Shown: positions 5,033 through 6,851 of the stretch, in pieces
How positions within the stretch are numbered: position 1 is the first letter of the stretch
How the letters are laid out: each line of letters opens with the position of its first letter
From: Acidobacteriaceae bacterium
GTDB taxonomy: Bacteria > Acidobacteriota > Terriglobia > Terriglobales > Acidobacteriaceae
DNA: 6,851 nt
Reading direction: 5' to 3'
NCBI GenBank assembly: GCA_003154055.1
Contig: PMCH01000090.1
Span: forward strand, 7,681 to 14,531
Translations under genes and position numbers: made by a program
Notes under the pieces: model-generated
What the model was told of the DNA's origin: nothing
Seen by the model: the letters and a program-made list of their open reading frames with translations, nothing else
Database searches by the model: none

Positions 5033-6851
5033 AGTTTCAACTCGGCCTGGATGGTCCCGTCCTGCAGGTCAGCCTTCAACTCGAAGCCCAGCTTGCGGCA
5101 GATCGCCTGCATCTCGCGATTTTCGGTAAGGATCGTCGAGACCACGCGCGTCAGTTTCTCCTCGTGCGCCACCTCAATGAGGCGGCGGTAGAGTTCGGTT
5201 CCCAGTCCCTGATGCTGGAAGCGGTCATCCACCAGGACGGCCATCTCGCCTTCGTTCAGCCCACGAACCTGGCTCAGCCGCCCGATGCCGATGATCTCCG
5301 GGTTCCCGTCCTCTTTCTTGTGCTCGACCACCAACGCCATTTCGCGGTCGTAATCAATAAAACAGATGCGCGTCAGCCGCTCGTGGGCGGTGCGCTGGCT
5401 CAGTTTCAGCGGCTGAAAATAGCGGAGATAGACCGTCCGCTCGGACAGTGCCTGGTGCAGTTTGATGAGTAAAGGTTCGTCTTCCGGACGAATTGGGCGA
5501 TAAATGACCCCCTCGCCATTTTTCATCGTACCCGCGCGAACGTACTTGGTGGGATACGGCCGGATGGCTAGCCGCGGCAGTTGCTCCGGCCTGGTCTCCT
5601 GCGGATAGACAATGATCCGCGCATCGAGCGCGGTCAGTCGGTCGGATGACGCGAGCAGAGGATTGATGTCAATTTCCTTGATCCACCGTTGTTCCACCAC
5701 CAACTGGCTGAACCGCACCAGCAGATCTTCGAGCGCGGCGAGATCCACGGCTTTGCGGCCGCGCACCCCCAGCAGCGCCTGAAAGATCCTGGTGTGCTCC
5801 ATGAAGCGCCGCGCCAGCGTCGTATTCAGCGGAGGTAGCGACAAAGCGCGGTCGCGGAAGACCTCTACCAGTTGTCCGCCGGTTCCGAACAGCAGCACCG
5901 GGCCGAACTGGGCGTCCACGCTGCTGCCGAGAATCAGCTCGTAGCCTTCCGCCCGCAAGAAAGGCTGCACCGTCACGCCGAGAAAATGACCCGCCCCGGC
6001 TTTCTCTCTGACCGCCACTTCGATTTCGCGCCAGGCAGCGCGCACCGCGGCAGCATTGCTAAGGTTGAGCTTGACCCCGCCCACATCCGTTTTGTGGGTG
6101 ATGGTGTACGAAAGCAGTTTGAGCACCACCGGATAACCCAACTCTTCCGCTTTACCGACAGCTTCCTCTTCGCTGTGCGCTTCCAGCGTGGGGACGGTGG
6201 GAATCCCGTAGCAGGCCAGCAGTTCCTTGGACTCGGGCTCAGTCAGAATTGTGCGTCCACCCTGGCGAACCTTCTGCACGATCGCATCCGCGCGTCCGCG
6301 ATCGGGACCGTCGGCACTATGCGGAAGTACGGGAGTTTCGTACAAGCCGCGCAGCAGGTAGGTGTAGCGCCACATGGAATGGAAAATTCGGGCGGCGGTA
6401 TCGGGATACGAAAAGGTCGGGATTCCTGCCCGGTTGAGAATCTCGATCCCAGCAGTCATCTCGGCGCCGCCCATCCAGCAGGCCAGCACAGGTTTGCCCA
6501 GCCCCTTGGCGAAAGGGACGAGGCGCTCCGCGGTCAGGGTGGGGTGCGACATGCCTTGCGGACAAGTCACCGCCAGCAAACCATCATTGCCGGGATCATT
6601 GGCGACAATTTCGACGACCTTGGCGTACGTGTCCGGCAGCGCATCTCCCAGGATATCGACCGGGTTGTTGTGGCTCCAGTGCGGTGGAAGCAACTGGTTG
6701 AGCTGTTCCATCGTAGCCGGCGACAGCTCGCCCAGCTCGCCTCCCGCCGCGATGATGGAATCCGCTGCCAACACGCCCGGACCGCCTGCGTTGGTCACGA
6801 CTGCCAGGCGGGGTCCCTTCGGACGCGGCTGCTTGGAGAGCACTTCCGCCA
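5029..6851 (-). CDS. Bifunctional acyl-CoA synthetase (ADP-forming)-like / GNAT acetyltransferase, Pat type (5' end outside window)
   Basis: This is the C-terminal part (about 606 codons) of a protein that in full is usually near 900 residues. Counting from the GTG-encoded Val at 6843, residues of about 1-190 are the succinyl-CoA-ligase-like domain (VVTNAGGPGVLAAD at the front). About 195-415 is an ATP-grasp domain (LTEPESKELL, VVLKLLS, HKTDVGGVKL, then DINPLL near its end). About 440-600 is a GNAT domain (IYRPIRPED; acetyl-CoA loop QHQGLGT at 543-549). Proteins of this build include Pat, which acetylates and inactivates acetyl-CoA synthetase on a lysine; the front half derives from ADP-forming acyl-CoA synthetases. 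The N-terminal CoA-binding domain and the segment expected to hold the catalytic phospho-histidine are off-window, so whether the synthetase half is active cannot be judged. The frame stays open past 6843 (Ala-Glu-Val), so GTG there is an internal codon. The target protein is unknown. Confidence 0.93.
   Translation of the reverse strand, partial: AEVLSKQPRPKGPRLAVVTNAGGPGVLAADSIIAAGGELGELSPATMEQLNQLLPPHWSHNNPVDILGDALPDTYAKVVEIVANDPGNDGLLAVTCPQGMSHPTLTAERLVPFAKGLGKPVLACWMGGAEMTAGIEILNRAGIPTFSYPDTAARIFHSMWRYTYLLRGLYETPVLPHSADGPDRGRADAIVQKVRQGGRTILTEPESKELLACYGIPTVPTLEAHSEEEAVGKAEELGYPVVLKLLSYTITHKTDVGGVKLNLSNAAAVRAAWREIEVAVREKAGAGHFLGVTVQPFLRAEGYELILGSSVDAQFGPVLLFGTGGQLVEVFRDRALSLPPLNTTLARRFMEHTRIFQALLGVRGRKAVDLAALEDLLVRFSQLVVEQRWIKEIDINPLLASSDRLTALDARIIVYPQETRPEQLPRLAIRPYPTKYVRAGTMKNGEGVIYRPIRPEDEPLLIKLHQALSERTVYLRYFQPLKLSQRTAHERLTRICFIDYDREMALVVEHKKEDGNPEIIGIGRLSQVRGLNEGEMAVLVDDRFQHQGLGTELYRRLIEVAHEEKLTRVVSTILTENREMQAICRKLGFELKADLQDGTIQAELKL

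Noticed and set aside
4873..5472. 199-codon plus-strand open frame
   Set aside because: It runs antisense across the 3' end of the Pat-type gene, including the clear GNAT motif QHQGLGT. It looks like a shadow frame in GC-rich DNA.
6841..6843. GTG at 6843 as the start of the Pat-type gene
   Set aside because: The frame stays open to the window edge (Ala-Glu before it) and the protein would begin in the middle of the succinyl-CoA-ligase-like domain. It is an internal Val codon of a gene cut by the window.

Overview
The window looks like ordinary chromosome from a fairly GC-rich bacterium. I infer an Acidobacteriota-type organism from three features: an M1 peptidase with a long N-terminal extension and a GQSWP segment in place of GxMEN, an acyl-CoA-synthetase/GNAT fusion, and a MoeB-rhodanese fusion. 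This is an inference from family style; no marker gene is present. All five genes lie on the minus strand, so transcription runs from the high-coordinate end to the low end. I see no tRNA, rRNA, CRISPR, insertion sequence, integrase or toxin-antitoxin pair.

From right to left: (1) 5029-6851 is the C-terminal two thirds of a large Pat-type protein, with a succinyl-CoA-ligase-like domain, an ATP-grasp domain and a C-terminal GNAT acetyltransferase; its CoA-binding N-terminus lies outside the window. Its stop codon is embedded in a GC-rich hairpin. (2) A 165-base gap holds a good candidate promoter (perfect TATAAT) whose spacer contains a GC palindrome. (3) 3694-4863 encodes a complete MoeB/MoeZ-type E1-like adenylyltransferase with a C-terminal rhodanese domain, which activates and sulfurylates a MoaD/ThiS-type carrier protein. 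(4) A 152-base gap carries a degenerate heptamer repeat. (5) 3541-2963 and 2966-2268 are two genes with an ATGA overlap. The first encodes an exported protein made of three about 47-residue repeats resembling the DUF4177 fold family. The second encodes an exported protein I do not recognise. (6) A 255-base gap carries a weak promoter and a strong Shine-Dalgarno sequence. (7) 2012-1 is a signal-peptide-bearing M1 zinc metallopeptidase that starts at GTG and runs off the left edge after its catalytic centre.

The adenylyltransferase and the Pat-type protein are cytoplasmic metabolic or regulatory enzymes. The other three gene products appear to be exported. Apart from the coupled pair, the gaps of 152 to 255 bases suggest separate transcription units. 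The least described part is the coupled pair of exported proteins. I found nothing that convincingly looks like a new defence or mobile system.
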